Source: Streptomyces griseorubiginosus (GTDB taxonomy: Bacteria > Actinomycetota > Actinomycetes > Streptomycetales > Streptomycetaceae). From it: a stretch of DNA of 64,000 bases. Positions 33,790 through 41,346 of this stretch are shown piece after piece. The stretch lies in the NCBI RefSeq assembly GCF_001514195.1, contig NZ_KQ948744.1, forward strand, positions 124,001 through 188,000, in the 5' to 3' direction. Positions within the stretch are counted from its first letter, which is position 1, and each line of letters opens with the position of its first letter. Both the position numbers and the translations under genes were made by a program. A model generated the notes under the pieces. The model searched no databases. It was given only the letters and a program-made list of their open reading frames with translations, and was not told the origin of the DNA.

Positions 33790-33980
33790 CGTCGGCCCCG
33801 GAACACAAAGGTGGCCGCGTCGACCAGCAACCGCACGATGCGCTCGGCCGCGCGGCGGCGGGCCGGCTTGCGGGACCAGACGGCGGGGAGCAGAACGGCG
33901 GCGAACAGGACGAGGAGGAACAGGGCAGCCCAGGCAAAGAGTTGGGGCCCCAAGGTGGTCACGATCGGCGGCAGGGTCAC
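33786..33980 (-). CDS. Small membrane protein coupled to the frameshifted gene
   Basis: A 64-aa protein from GTG 33980: one hydrophobic segment (PQLFAWAALFLLVLFAAVLL) followed by a very basic tail (SRKPARRRAAERIVRL). The GTG has GGAG 6 nt upstream, which decides it over the longer in-frame open region. Its stop overlaps the next ATG (ATGA), indicating a two-gene operon. Function unknown; membrane-anchored small protein plus soluble partner could be a toxin-immunity or effector-type pair, but nothing in the sequence proves that. Confidence 0.55.
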   Translation of the reverse strand: MTLPPIVTTLGPQLFAWAALFLLVLFAAVLLPAVWSRKPARRRAAERIVRLLVDAATFVFRGRR

Positions 33981-34138
33981 GATGGGCTCCGTGGGTCGGA
34001 CCGCGGTGGCGGTACTGGATCGGGTCTGACCGCCAGGTTCGCCGAGGTCAGGGCGCGCAGTCAGGGAACCTGAATTGACCTGAAGCGAGGTACAGCGCGC
34101 GCAGGTCAGCCCTACTCTGAACTGAAGTACGGCGAAGC

Positions 34139-37100
34139 ATGCCGAACCGCGGGCCGAGGGGAGCGCCGGGCGTGGGCGGTGCACAACACGGGGGAGAGGT
34201 GGCCGCGTTCTGTCGCGAGCTGCAGGTGACGGTGCGGCGTGCCGAGGTGCAGCAGGCCCAACTGGCGGCAGCCATCAACAAGTCGGCGGGCGCGGTATCC
34301 AACCTGCTCAACGGGGCGCTGAAACGACCCCCGGCCTGGCGCGACGTGGCGGACATTGTGGCCTACTGCGCGCGGCGAGGCGGAGCCGAAGAGCCCGCAG
34401 TCGGCGCCGAGGTGGAGAAATGGCGCAAGCGCCACGGACAGTTGGTCGCGGACCATGCCCGTGGCGCGGGGATCCGGCAGACGGAGAACGCGCAGCCGTA
34501 CCGGGTCGGTCCCTGGGAGCTCTTCCAGGCAGCCCGGTACACCTGGCCGAATTGCTTGGCCCTGCTGATCGATTTGGATGTGTCCCAGCACCTGGGCCGG
34601 GTGAGGCAGGTGGCCTCCGAATCGGATCCGGGCGGATTCCGGGCCGGGCTGCGCGGGTTGTGCCAGGACGTCATAGACAGGTTCCCTGCCAGAGTGCGTG
34701 TGGTCGACCGCATGACACGCTGCACTGTCGGCCGCGCGATGGTGCAGGTGCTGTGCCTGGCCGCACTCCTCGACGTGATGGACGATCTGGCCGAGAACGC
34801 CGCGAACGCCGAGAACAATGGCAAGCAGAAACAGACGCAGAATTGGCGGGCCGAGTACGAGGCGGAGGGAGTGCTGCGTGACTTCATGCAGTCCTTGACG
34901 GTCCTGCCGGAGGACCACGCGAATGCGGCGGACAGAGAGCTGCTGATGCGGCTCTGGGAGCGCTGGGCGAACGTAACCGCGGGCATGACACTGCCACGTC
35001 CCACGGTTACGGCGTCACGGTTCCTGGACCTGCTCAAACCGCTGGCGGAATACGAACCGGAGCTGTGGTTCCACGCGGGGATCCCGGACCGCGCGCCCTC
35101 CGCCGCGGGCAGGGCCCTTGCCGGACTCAGTGCCTCCTTCACTGTGTCGCTCCAGCCTCCGCTCCTCGGCGCGGCGCAGATCCTGAGCCGGCGTGCCTCG
35201 CAGGAGCTCGACCACTCCCTGATCGAGAGCTCGCAGGACCACGCCCGGGTGACCGTCCCCAGCCTGGGCATGGGCTACATAGCACCCGCGGTGCGCACCC
35301 TCATCGTGCGGGAAGGCGACCCCGTGCACGACGACACGTGGTGGCGTAGCCACCCCGAGCGGGCGCCGCTCAGTACCTGGCTCGCCACGCACTTCACCGG
35401 TCCGCAGGCCGTGTGCCGCCCGCTGCTCGTCCTCGGCCATCCGGGCATCGGCAAGTCGTTGCTCACCCGGGTACTCATGGCGCGGCTCCCGGCCTCCGAC
35501 TTTTTGCCCGTGCGGGTGGAGCTGCGCTCGGTGGATGCGGACGCCTCGATCCTGGAGCAGATTACGCAGTCCATCGCCGTGCAACTCGATGAGGAGGGCA
35601 CCTGGCCCGATGTGGTCGAGGGTGCGGCAGGCCGGCTTCCCGTAGTGCTCCTCGACGGCCTCGACGAGCTGATGCAAGCAGGGGAGCTCGGGCACTGGGA
35701 CTACGTGGAACATGTGCAGGCATTCCAGGAGCGGGAGGCGGCGGCAGGGCGCCCGCTCGCCGTCGTCATCACCAGCCGCACCGTCGTCATGGACCGGTGC
35801 AGGACCCCTTCCGGCTGTACGGCGATCTACCTGGAGCCCTTCGACACCGAACGCAGGGACCGCTGGCTCGCCGTCTGGAACATGGTCAACCGGAACTACT
35901 TCGCTGACCACGGACTCGCGGAGCTCACTCCGGCCGCACTGGAGCCCTACCGCGAACTCGCCTTCCAACCGCTGCTGTTGCTACTCCTCGCCCTGTACGA
36001 CGCCGAGGAGAACGATCTGGCGCGGGTGCGCACGTCGGAGATAAGCGGCGCCGACCTGTACGAGCAATTGCTACTCGGCTTCGTCAAGCGCCAGGTGCGC
36101 AAGCACCATCCGCGCCCCCGCTTCCCGGAGCAGGTCGAAAGGGAGGCCGAGGAGGAGATGGCGCGCCTGGGTGTGGTGGCGCTCGCCATGTTCAACCGCG
36201 GGCGGCAGAGCGTCGGCGGCACTGACGTGGCGCGGGACGCACGGGCGCTACTCGGCACCGACTGGGGCTGGTCGGACGACCGCGCGTTCGGCCGGTTCTT
36301 CTTCATCCACGAGGCGCAGGCCGTGCGACGCGGGCGAGCCAGCAAGGCGTATGAGTTCTTGCACGCCACGTTCAGCGAGTATCTGGTGGCCCGCTCCATC
36401 TGGAAGGAGCTGGAGCACCTCACCGCGACCGGCGACGGGACGCGACTGTACGCCCTGCTGTCCTTCGCCCTGCTCACCGAGCGGGCCCAGGTCCTGGAGC
36501 GGCTCGACGACCTCGTGGCGGCCGCCGCTCCCGAACGGCGCCGGGATACGTGTCGGCGGCTGGAGAGCCTCCTGAGGAGCTGCATCGACGACAGAGCACC
36601 GGACACCGAAATCCCGTACGAGCCCCGGCAACTGACACCGCTGCTGCGCCTCGCGTACTACTCGGCGAACGTCACCTTGCTGCACGTCCTGCTCAGCCGC
36701 GAGACGTATGCGTCCGATCTCCTGGACACCACCGACGTGCCCGGGGCGTGGCGGCGGCTCGCTGGCCTGTGGGAGTCGCAGCTAGACCAGACGCTCTGGA
36801 GTGACCTGCCCCAGTACCTCATGGCAGAACGGGCCGTGGTGGATCGCAAGAGCGGTCCGCGGCAGGACATTCTGCTGGCCTGGGCCCGGGATCTCCCCCA
36901 AGGCGAGGAAATGGTGCGGCTGCCCGCCTGGACCCTGAGCAGCCACACCTTGGGGGAGGCCTCCGCCGATGTCGTCGCCCGACGTGCCCTGTTCAGCTGC
37001 CGCGCCGACGCGGACCTGCTGGCCCTGGGGATCGCCTCAGGGCGTCTCGCCGACGGCCACGGCGTGCCCCGTGACGGCCAGTACAGGGCCGCTCTCGACC

Positions 37101-37396
37101 AGCTGCTGCAGCTGCTGATGGCCGACGACGTGCACTCCATGGCCGACGACGACTTGGAGACGCTGTATCGGGCGTGCCTCCGGCACCTGGGCATGTCGGC
37201 CTTCCTGGGCGAGCAGCGCACCCTGCTGCGGAGCCTTCTTCTCCGTGCCCTGGAGCGGGACCAGCGCCGGCTGCCCCATCCGGTCGTCCTCTCCCTGGCC
37301 CATGCGTTGGAACGCTCCGGGCTTTCCCATCCGGACCTCGACAGCGAAGACGGCCGGATCCATGACCGGCTCATCCACCGCAGGACCGGGCTCTAA
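34139..37396 (+). CDS. NACHT NTPase with N-terminal HTH-like domain (bacterial NLR-type)
   Basis: A 1085-aa protein. Residues about 20-80 (FCRELQVTVRRAEVQQAQLA, NKSAGAVSNLLNGALKRPP) resemble an XRE-type helix-turn-helix. After a helical region the NACHT module has Walker A GHPGIGKS (433-440) and the NACHT Walker B VVLLDGLDE (about 502-510), the sensor ITSRTVVMD, and the late YEFLHATFSEYLVAR motif (about 738-752) typical of bacterial NACHT proteins. The C-terminal 330 residues are helical and probably the sensor. Bacterial NACHT proteins are anti-phage factors in several species; some Streptomyces ones are regulatory. A GTG at 34172 is an alternative start. Codon use is more host-like than the TPR gene. 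Confidence 0.82.
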   Translation: MPNRGPRGAPGVGGAQHGGEVAAFCRELQVTVRRAEVQQAQLAAAINKSAGAVSNLLNGALKRPPAWRDVADIVAYCARRGGAEEPAVGAEVEKWRKRHGQLVADHARGAGIRQTENAQPYRVGPWELFQAARYTWPNCLALLIDLDVSQHLGRVRQVASESDPGGFRAGLRGLCQDVIDRFPARVRVVDRMTRCTVGRAMVQVLCLAALLDVMDDLAENAANAENNGKQKQTQNWRAEYEAEGVLRDFMQSLTVLPEDHANAADRELLMRLWERWANVTAGMTLPRPTVTASRFLDLLKPLAEYEPELWFHAGIPDRAPSAAGRALAGLSASFTVSLQPPLLGAAQILSRRASQELDHSLIESSQDHARVTVPSLGMGYIAPAVRTLIVREGDPVHDDTWWRSHPERAPLSTWLATHFTGPQAVCRPLLVLGHPGIGKSLLTRVLMARLPASDFLPVRVELRSVDADASILEQITQSIAVQLDEEGTWPDVVEGAAGRLPVVLLDGLDELMQAGELGHWDYVEHVQAFQEREAAAGRPLAVVITSRTVVMDRCRTPSGCTAIYLEPFDTERRDRWLAVWNMVNRNYFADHGLAELTPAALEPYRELAFQPLLLLLLALYDAEENDLARVRTSEISGADLYEQLLLGFVKRQVRKHHPRPRFPEQVEREAEEEMARLGVVALAMFNRGRQSVGGTDVARDARALLGTDWGWSDDRAFGRFFFIHEAQAVRRGRASKAYEFLHATFSEYLVARSIWKELEHLTATGDGTRLYALLSFALLTERAQVLERLDDLVAAAAPERRRDTCRRLESLLRSCIDDRAPDTEIPYEPRQLTPLLRLAYYSANVTLLHVLLSRETYASDLLDTTDVPGAWRRLAGLWESQLDQTLWSDLPQYLMAERAVVDRKSGPRQDILLAWARDLPQGEEMVRLPAWTLSSHTLGEASADVVARRALFSCRADADLLALGIASGRLADGHGVPRDGQYRAALDQLLQLLMADDVHSMADDDLETLYRACLRHLGMSAFLGEQRTLLRSLLLRALERDQRRLPHPVVLSLAHALERSGLSHPDLDSEDGRIHDRLIHRRTGL

Positions 37397-37487
37397 GGGC
37401 TTTCAGAAGAACAACAAGCTGATCCCGGTTCTGGGGCCATGCCGGTAGCTGTACCGCAATGGACGCCTGACTCCAGAGGCAGCCTCG

Positions 37488-37721
37488 ATGAGCGTTGCGC
37501 ATTGCCTACCGTCACCGCCAACCAGCCCTGCGATTCGCTGGACGGTCCTCGTGGTCATCCTGATAGTAGGGGTCTCAGTCCTGGTCTCGCTTGCTGCTCA
37601 TTCCGTCGGGGTCTCTCATCGTCCTCTGACGTTCGAGATTGCTCGTGACCAGGACCGGAGCCCGTTTCGCAGACGGCTGTGGACACCCCCGGACCAAGAT
37701 CAGACAACTTGTAATGCGTAG
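37488..37721 (+). CDS. Possible small membrane protein ending in attR
   Basis: A 77-aa frame with one good hydrophobic segment (IRWTVLVVILIVGVSVLVSL) after a Pro-rich start, then a basic tail. It lies between the NACHT gene and attR and ends inside the attachment repeat. No clear ribosome site and atypical codon use make it doubtful. It may be a genuine cargo gene truncated by integration, or chance. Confidence 0.3.
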   Translation: MSVAHCLPSPPTSPAIRWTVLVVILIVGVSVLVSLAAHSVGVSHRPLTFEIARDQDRSPFRRRLWTPPDQDQTTCNA

Positions 37722-37768
37722 GTCGTCGGTTCGAATCCGACAGGGGGCTCTGCACAGCCCAGGTCAGA
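37707..37768 (+). other. attR: right attachment site, 62-bp direct repeat
   Basis: Exact copy of 12962-13023. It contains only the 3' 43 nt of tRNA-Thr, starting in the anticodon loop, plus 19 nt of downstream sequence, so it is a tRNA fragment and not a second gene. Confidence 0.93.
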
Positions 37769-37794
37769 GAGTCTCTGACCTGGGCTTTCGTGTG

Positions 37795-38274
37795 TCATAC
37801 GGTGCCGGAGGCCGCCTTCGTGAGGGCCTCGTCGGTCAGGCGGTACACCGTCCAGTCGGTCTGGGGGCGGGCGCCGAGGGATTCGTAGAAGTCGATCGCG
37901 GGGGTGTTCCAGTCGAGGACGGCCCATTCGAGGCGTTGGTAGCCGCGGTCGACGCAGATGCGGGCCAGTTCCGTGAGGAGGGCCTTGCCGTGGCCGGCGC
38001 CGCGGGCCTCGGGGCGGACGTAGAGGTCCTCCAGGTAGATGCCGTGGACGCCTTGCCAGGTGGAGAAGTTGAGGAACCAGACGGCGTAGCCGATCACCGT
38101 GCCGGTGGGGTCGGTGGCCACGTGGGCGTGGGCCGCGGGGTGGGGGCCGAAGAGCGCGGTGTGCAGCTGGTCCTCGGTCGCGCGGGCCTCGCTCAGGGAC
38201 TTCTCGTAGTCGGCGAGTTCGCGGATCAGGGTGTGGATCGCGGGGATGTCGGCGGGGGTGGCGGGGCGGATCAC
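37795..38274 (-). CDS. GNAT-family N-acetyltransferase
   Basis: A 159-aa acetyltransferase. VIRPATPADIPAIHTLIREL is the usual start; the acetyl-CoA-binding motif A is YLEDLYVRPEARGAGHGKAL (RxxGxG type) and FYESLGARP is the closing motif. EDLYVRPEARG and WQGVHGIYLEDL resemble the diamine/thialysine N-acetyltransferase subgroup (SSAT-like). The GTG start at 38274 overlaps the stop of the upstream phosphotransferase gene (GTGA), so the two are coupled. Substrate unknown; polyamine or amino acid analogue is plausible. First host gene right of the element. Confidence 0.87.
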   Translation of the reverse strand: MIRPATPADIPAIHTLIRELADYEKSLSEARATEDQLHTALFGPHPAAHAHVATDPTGTVIGYAVWFLNFSTWQGVHGIYLEDLYVRPEARGAGHGKALLTELARICVDRGYQRLEWAVLDWNTPAIDFYESLGARPQTDWTVYRLTDEALTKAASGTV

Positions 38275-39164
38275 TTCAGGCTCCCGGGGTGCAGGCGGTG
38301 GGCGATCTCGAGTTGGCGGGGTTCGAGGGGGCGGCCGTCCTCGATGTCCCAGAGGGCGTTCTGGAGGAGCCGTCCCATGGTCCAGGCACGCGCGCGTGCG
38401 CGGTCCAGGCCGAGGACGTCGGTCATGGCGTCGAAGCGCCAGGTGACCTCGTCGGCGTCGAAGCGGTTGTCGAGGGCGGGCCAGAGGTCGAATCCGGGGT
38501 CGCCGGCGAGGGGTTTGGGGTCGATGGCGAGCCAGGGGGCGCGGCCTGCGGCGAGGACGTTCTCGTCGTGCAGGTCCCAGTGCAGGAGGCGGTCGCCGGG
38601 TTCGTCGACGACCTCGCGTACGGCGGCGGCGCAGTCGGCGACGGTCCGGCGGATCCGCGGGTCGGGGATGCGGGGGAGGGCTCGCGGGGTCTGCTCCAGC
38701 ATGGCGTGCGCGAGGTCGCCGAGCCGGCGGATGCCGGCCGGGGCGGGTCCGGCGGTCAGGTGGGCGAGCAGGTGTGCGATGACGAGGACGGCGTCGCGGG
38801 TGCCGGGCAGGGTGGACAGCATGCGGGTGGAGTCGAGGCGTTCCAGGAGCATGGTGTGGGTGACCGGGTCGTGGTCGAGGAGGCGGACCGCGCCGTCGCC
38901 GTCCCACCGGCGCAGGGCGACGGGTTCGCCGGCGCTCTCCTCGTCGAGGAGCTGGAGTTTCAGGACGGCCGGGGTGGCGTCGCTCATGCGGACGACGGGC
39001 AGGACGAGCGCTGTGACGCCGTGCAGGGGTGCGCCGTCCGGTCTGAGGGCCCAGCGTTCCAGGAACTCCTCGATCAGTGCGGGCAGTCCGGCGATGAACT
39101 CCCGTCCCCGGTCGCCGTTGTAACGCTCCTGTGTCGCTGCCAGTGCCGCCGGGATGTCGATCAC
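38271..39164 (-). CDS. Aminoglycoside/hydroxyurea phosphotransferase family kinase, APH(6)-like
   Basis: A 297-aa kinase-fold protein. LLHWDLHDENVLA holds the catalytic HxDxxxxN loop and WLAIDPKPLAGDPGFDLWPA the metal-binding DP motif, both in the form seen in the APH(6)/hydroxyurea kinase family. The N-terminal LKLQLLDEES strand carries the ATP-binding Lys. The host may use it for self-protection against a streptomycin-like compound, but many genomic members have no proven drug. GTG 39164 is chosen because the domain begins there; an upstream ATG would run into the divergent rhomboid-like gene. Coupled to the downstream acetyltransferase gene. Confidence 0.85.
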   Translation of the reverse strand: MIDIPAALAATQERYNGDRGREFIAGLPALIEEFLERWALRPDGAPLHGVTALVLPVVRMSDATPAVLKLQLLDEESAGEPVALRRWDGDGAVRLLDHDPVTHTMLLERLDSTRMLSTLPGTRDAVLVIAHLLAHLTAGPAPAGIRRLGDLAHAMLEQTPRALPRIPDPRIRRTVADCAAAVREVVDEPGDRLLHWDLHDENVLAAGRAPWLAIDPKPLAGDPGFDLWPALDNRFDADEVTWRFDAMTDVLGLDRARARAWTMGRLLQNALWDIEDGRPLEPRQLEIAHRLHPGSLK

Positions 39165-39198
39165 GTGCCGGACCCTACCGGCGTGGGTGAATCGGCTC

Positions 39199-39840
39199 AT
39201 GCGGATTAACCGGGGCGTCCACTGGGTGGGGGAGTACGTCCGCCGTGCCCCCGGCACCTATGTGTGGCTGACGGTCCTTTTCGTGACGACGGTGGCGTTG
39301 CACCACATGTCGCCGACGTTCGAGGAGCAGTTCCTGCGGCAGCGTTCGACCAACATCCATGAGCTGTCGAGCAATCCGGTGCGGGTGCTGGTCGCCAGTG
39401 CGATGTGGATCGACAGCGGGCACTGGCTGCCGTACGTCGTCCTCTTCTCCGTCTTCCACGCGCAGGCGGAGCGCTGGCTGGGCACCGCGCGCTGGCTGGC
39501 GGTGTGCGCTGCGGCGCATGTGCTGGCCACGCTGATCAGTGAGGGGGCGCTGCTGTGGGGGATCCGGCACGGGATGGCGCCGGAGTCGGCGGTGAACACG
39601 CTGGACGTCGGGGTGAGTTATGCGCTGGCGGGGGTGGTGGCGGTGCTGGTGTACCGGATTCCGCGGCCGTGGCGGTACGTGTACGGGTTCGTGGTGCTCG
39701 TCGTGTACGCGGTGCCGTTGGTGACCGGGCGGACCTTCACGGACCTGGGGCACTTCACCTCCGCGCTGATCGGATTCGGGTGTTATCCGCTGGTGAGAGT
39801 GCGGAATCCGAAGGAGACAGCGGGTGCGTCGGCGGGTTAA
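39199..39840 (+). CDS. Rhomboid-like membrane protein
   Basis: A 213-aa membrane protein with about six hydrophobic segments. The layout resembles actinobacterial 'rhomboid-like' proteins: RRAPGTYVWL, NPVRVLVASAMWIDSGHWLP, FHAQAERWLGTARWL and NTLDVGVSYALAG. The catalytic Ser (GxSG) and the His of active rhomboids are not obvious (DVGVSYALAG stands where GxSG is expected), so it may be inactive. The start is uncertain: ATG 39199 or GTG 39187, both with weak ribosome sites. It ends 11 bp before the FAD oxidoreductase gene, so the two are likely co-transcribed. Confidence 0.75.
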   Translation: MRINRGVHWVGEYVRRAPGTYVWLTVLFVTTVALHHMSPTFEEQFLRQRSTNIHELSSNPVRVLVASAMWIDSGHWLPYVVLFSVFHAQAERWLGTARWLAVCAAAHVLATLISEGALLWGIRHGMAPESAVNTLDVGVSYALAGVVAVLVYRIPRPWRYVYGFVVLVVYAVPLVTGRTFTDLGHFTSALIGFGCYPLVRVRNPKETAGASAG

Positions 39841-39851
39841 CGTCCCTGGCC

Positions 39852-41249
39852 ATGAGCAGCAGGGTCGTGAACGGCGGTATCTCCTTCTGGTACGCGGACG
39901 ACGGCTTTCCCGAGGCGCGGGAGCCGCTCGCGGGTGACGCGTCGGCGGACGTGGTGATCGTCGGGGGCGGGTACACGGGGCTGTGGACGGCGTACTACCT
40001 GAAGAAGGCCGTGCCGTTTCTGCGGATCGTCGTCCTGGAGCAGAAGTTCTGCGGTTACGGCGCCTCGGGGCGCAACGGCGGCTGGCTGTACAACGGTGTC
40101 GCGGGCCGCGACCGGTACGCGAAGCTGCACGGCCACGAGGCCGCCGTACGCCTTCAGCGGGCCATGAACGACACCGTCGACGAGGTCGTCCGGGTGGTCG
40201 CCGAGGAGGGCTTCGACGCCGGGCTCCACAAGGGGGGCGTGCTCGAAGTCGCGCGTACGCCCGCGCAGTTGGCGCGGCTGAGGGCCTTTCACGAGCACGA
40301 GCTGTCGTACGGCGAGAAGGACCGTGAGCTGTACGGCGCGCGGGAGACGGCTCGGCGGGTGCGGGTCGCGGGCGCGGTGGGGGCGTCCTGGACGCCGCAC
40401 GGGGCGCGGGTTCATCCGGTGCGGCTGGTGAAGGGGCTGGCGGCGGCCGTGGAGGCGCTGGGTGTGGTCGTGCACGAGCTGACCCCGGTGACGGAGATCC
40501 GGCCCAAGCACGCGGTGACGCCGTATGGGACGGTCCGGGCGCCCTATGTCCTGCGCTGCACGGAGGGCTTCACGGCGGCGTTGAAGGGGCAGCGGCGGAC
40601 CTGGCTGCCGATGAACTCCTCGATGATCGCGACCGAGCCGCTGAGCGAGGAGCAGTGGGCGGCGATCGGCTGGGAGGGGCGGCAGACGCTGGGGGACATG
40701 GCGCACGCGTACATGTACGCGCAGCGCACCGCCGACGGGCGGATCGCGCTGGGCGGGCGCGGGGTGCCGTACCGCTTCGGGTCGCGCACCGACAACGACG
40801 GGCGGACGCAGGCGGCGACGGTCGAGGCGCTGCGGGAGATCCTCGTGGACTTCTTCCCGATGCTGGCCGGGACGCGGATCGAGCACGCCTGGTCGGGGGT
40901 GCTGGGGGTGCCGCGGGACTGGTGCGCGTCGGTGACGCTGGACCGTTCGACGGGGATCGGCTGGGCGGGGGGTTACGTCGGCTCGGGCGTCGCGACCGCC
41001 AACCTGGCCGCCCGGACCCTGCGGGATCTGGTGCGGCAGGACTCGGGACAGGGCGGCCGGACCGAGCTGACGGACCTGCCGTGGGTGGGTCACAAGGTGC
41101 GCAGGTGGGAACCGGAGCCGCTGCGCTGGCTGGGCGTGCAGGGCATGTACGCGACGTACCGCACGGCGGATAGCCGGGAGACGAGGAGCCACAGCGCGGA
41201 GTCGTCGAGGCTGGCGCGGTGGGCGGACCGGATTGCCGGACGGCATTGA
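39852..41249 (+). CDS. FAD-dependent oxidoreductase (DAO family)
   Basis: A 465-aa flavoprotein. VVIVGGGYTGLWTAYYL (residues about 35-50) is the dinucleotide-binding Rossmann motif, EQKFCGYGASGRNGGW is the second FAD-contact motif of the glycine/D-amino-acid oxidase group, and GWAGGYVGSGVATANLAART the C-terminal FAD motif. Such enzymes oxidise amines such as gamma-glutamylputrescine, sarcosine or D-amino acids; the substrate is not evident. It is preceded closely by the rhomboid-like gene and has no transporter or aminotransferase beside it. Normal length and no signal peptide. Confidence 0.87.
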   Translation: MSSRVVNGGISFWYADDGFPEAREPLAGDASADVVIVGGGYTGLWTAYYLKKAVPFLRIVVLEQKFCGYGASGRNGGWLYNGVAGRDRYAKLHGHEAAVRLQRAMNDTVDEVVRVVAEEGFDAGLHKGGVLEVARTPAQLARLRAFHEHELSYGEKDRELYGARETARRVRVAGAVGASWTPHGARVHPVRLVKGLAAAVEALGVVVHELTPVTEIRPKHAVTPYGTVRAPYVLRCTEGFTAALKGQRRTWLPMNSSMIATEPLSEEQWAAIGWEGRQTLGDMAHAYMYAQRTADGRIALGGRGVPYRFGSRTDNDGRTQAATVEALREILVDFFPMLAGTRIEHAWSGVLGVPRDWCASVTLDRSTGIGWAGGYVGSGVATANLAARTLRDLVRQDSGQGGRTELTDLPWVGHKVRRWEPEPLRWLGVQGMYATYRTADSRETRSHSAESSRLARWADRIAGRH

Positions 41250-41346
41250 TCGGATAACGCTTTCCGCGCCTGTGGAAAACTCGCGATGCGTTGTCGTACC
41301 CCCGTGTCAGTATCGCCTCAACGTTTGCTGATCCAGGGGGGATCCT

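Larger units (their letters stand above)
12962..37768. mobile_element. Actinomycete integrative and conjugative element (AICE) in tRNA-Thr
   Basis: About 24.8 kb bounded by a perfect 62-bp direct repeat (12962-13023 and 37707-37768). The left copy completes an intact tRNA-Thr gene; the right copy is only a 3' tRNA fragment. The contents follow the AICE plan: tyrosine integrase next to the left end, excisionase, Rep/prim-pol replication genes, FtsK-like TraB single-gene conjugation, Spd spread proteins, and a GntR regulator. Accessory genes are two HNH nucleases and a right-end cargo of STAND/NACHT NTPases and broken genes. The cargo (28.3-33 kb in particular) has visibly lower GC than the rest. 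Confidence 0.93.
37397..37794. other. Right boundary of the element, no firm gene
   Basis: This 398-bp stretch holds the doubtful small membrane frame (37488-37721), attR (37707-37768) and the native tRNA-Thr terminator hairpin (arms AGCCCAGGTCAGA and TCTGACCTGGGCT, about 37756-37786). Host sequence resumes here. Confidence 0.7.

Noticed and set aside
37707..37749. A second tRNA-Thr at the right end
   Set aside because: Only the 3' half from the anticodon loop is present; the 5' half is unrelated. It is attR.
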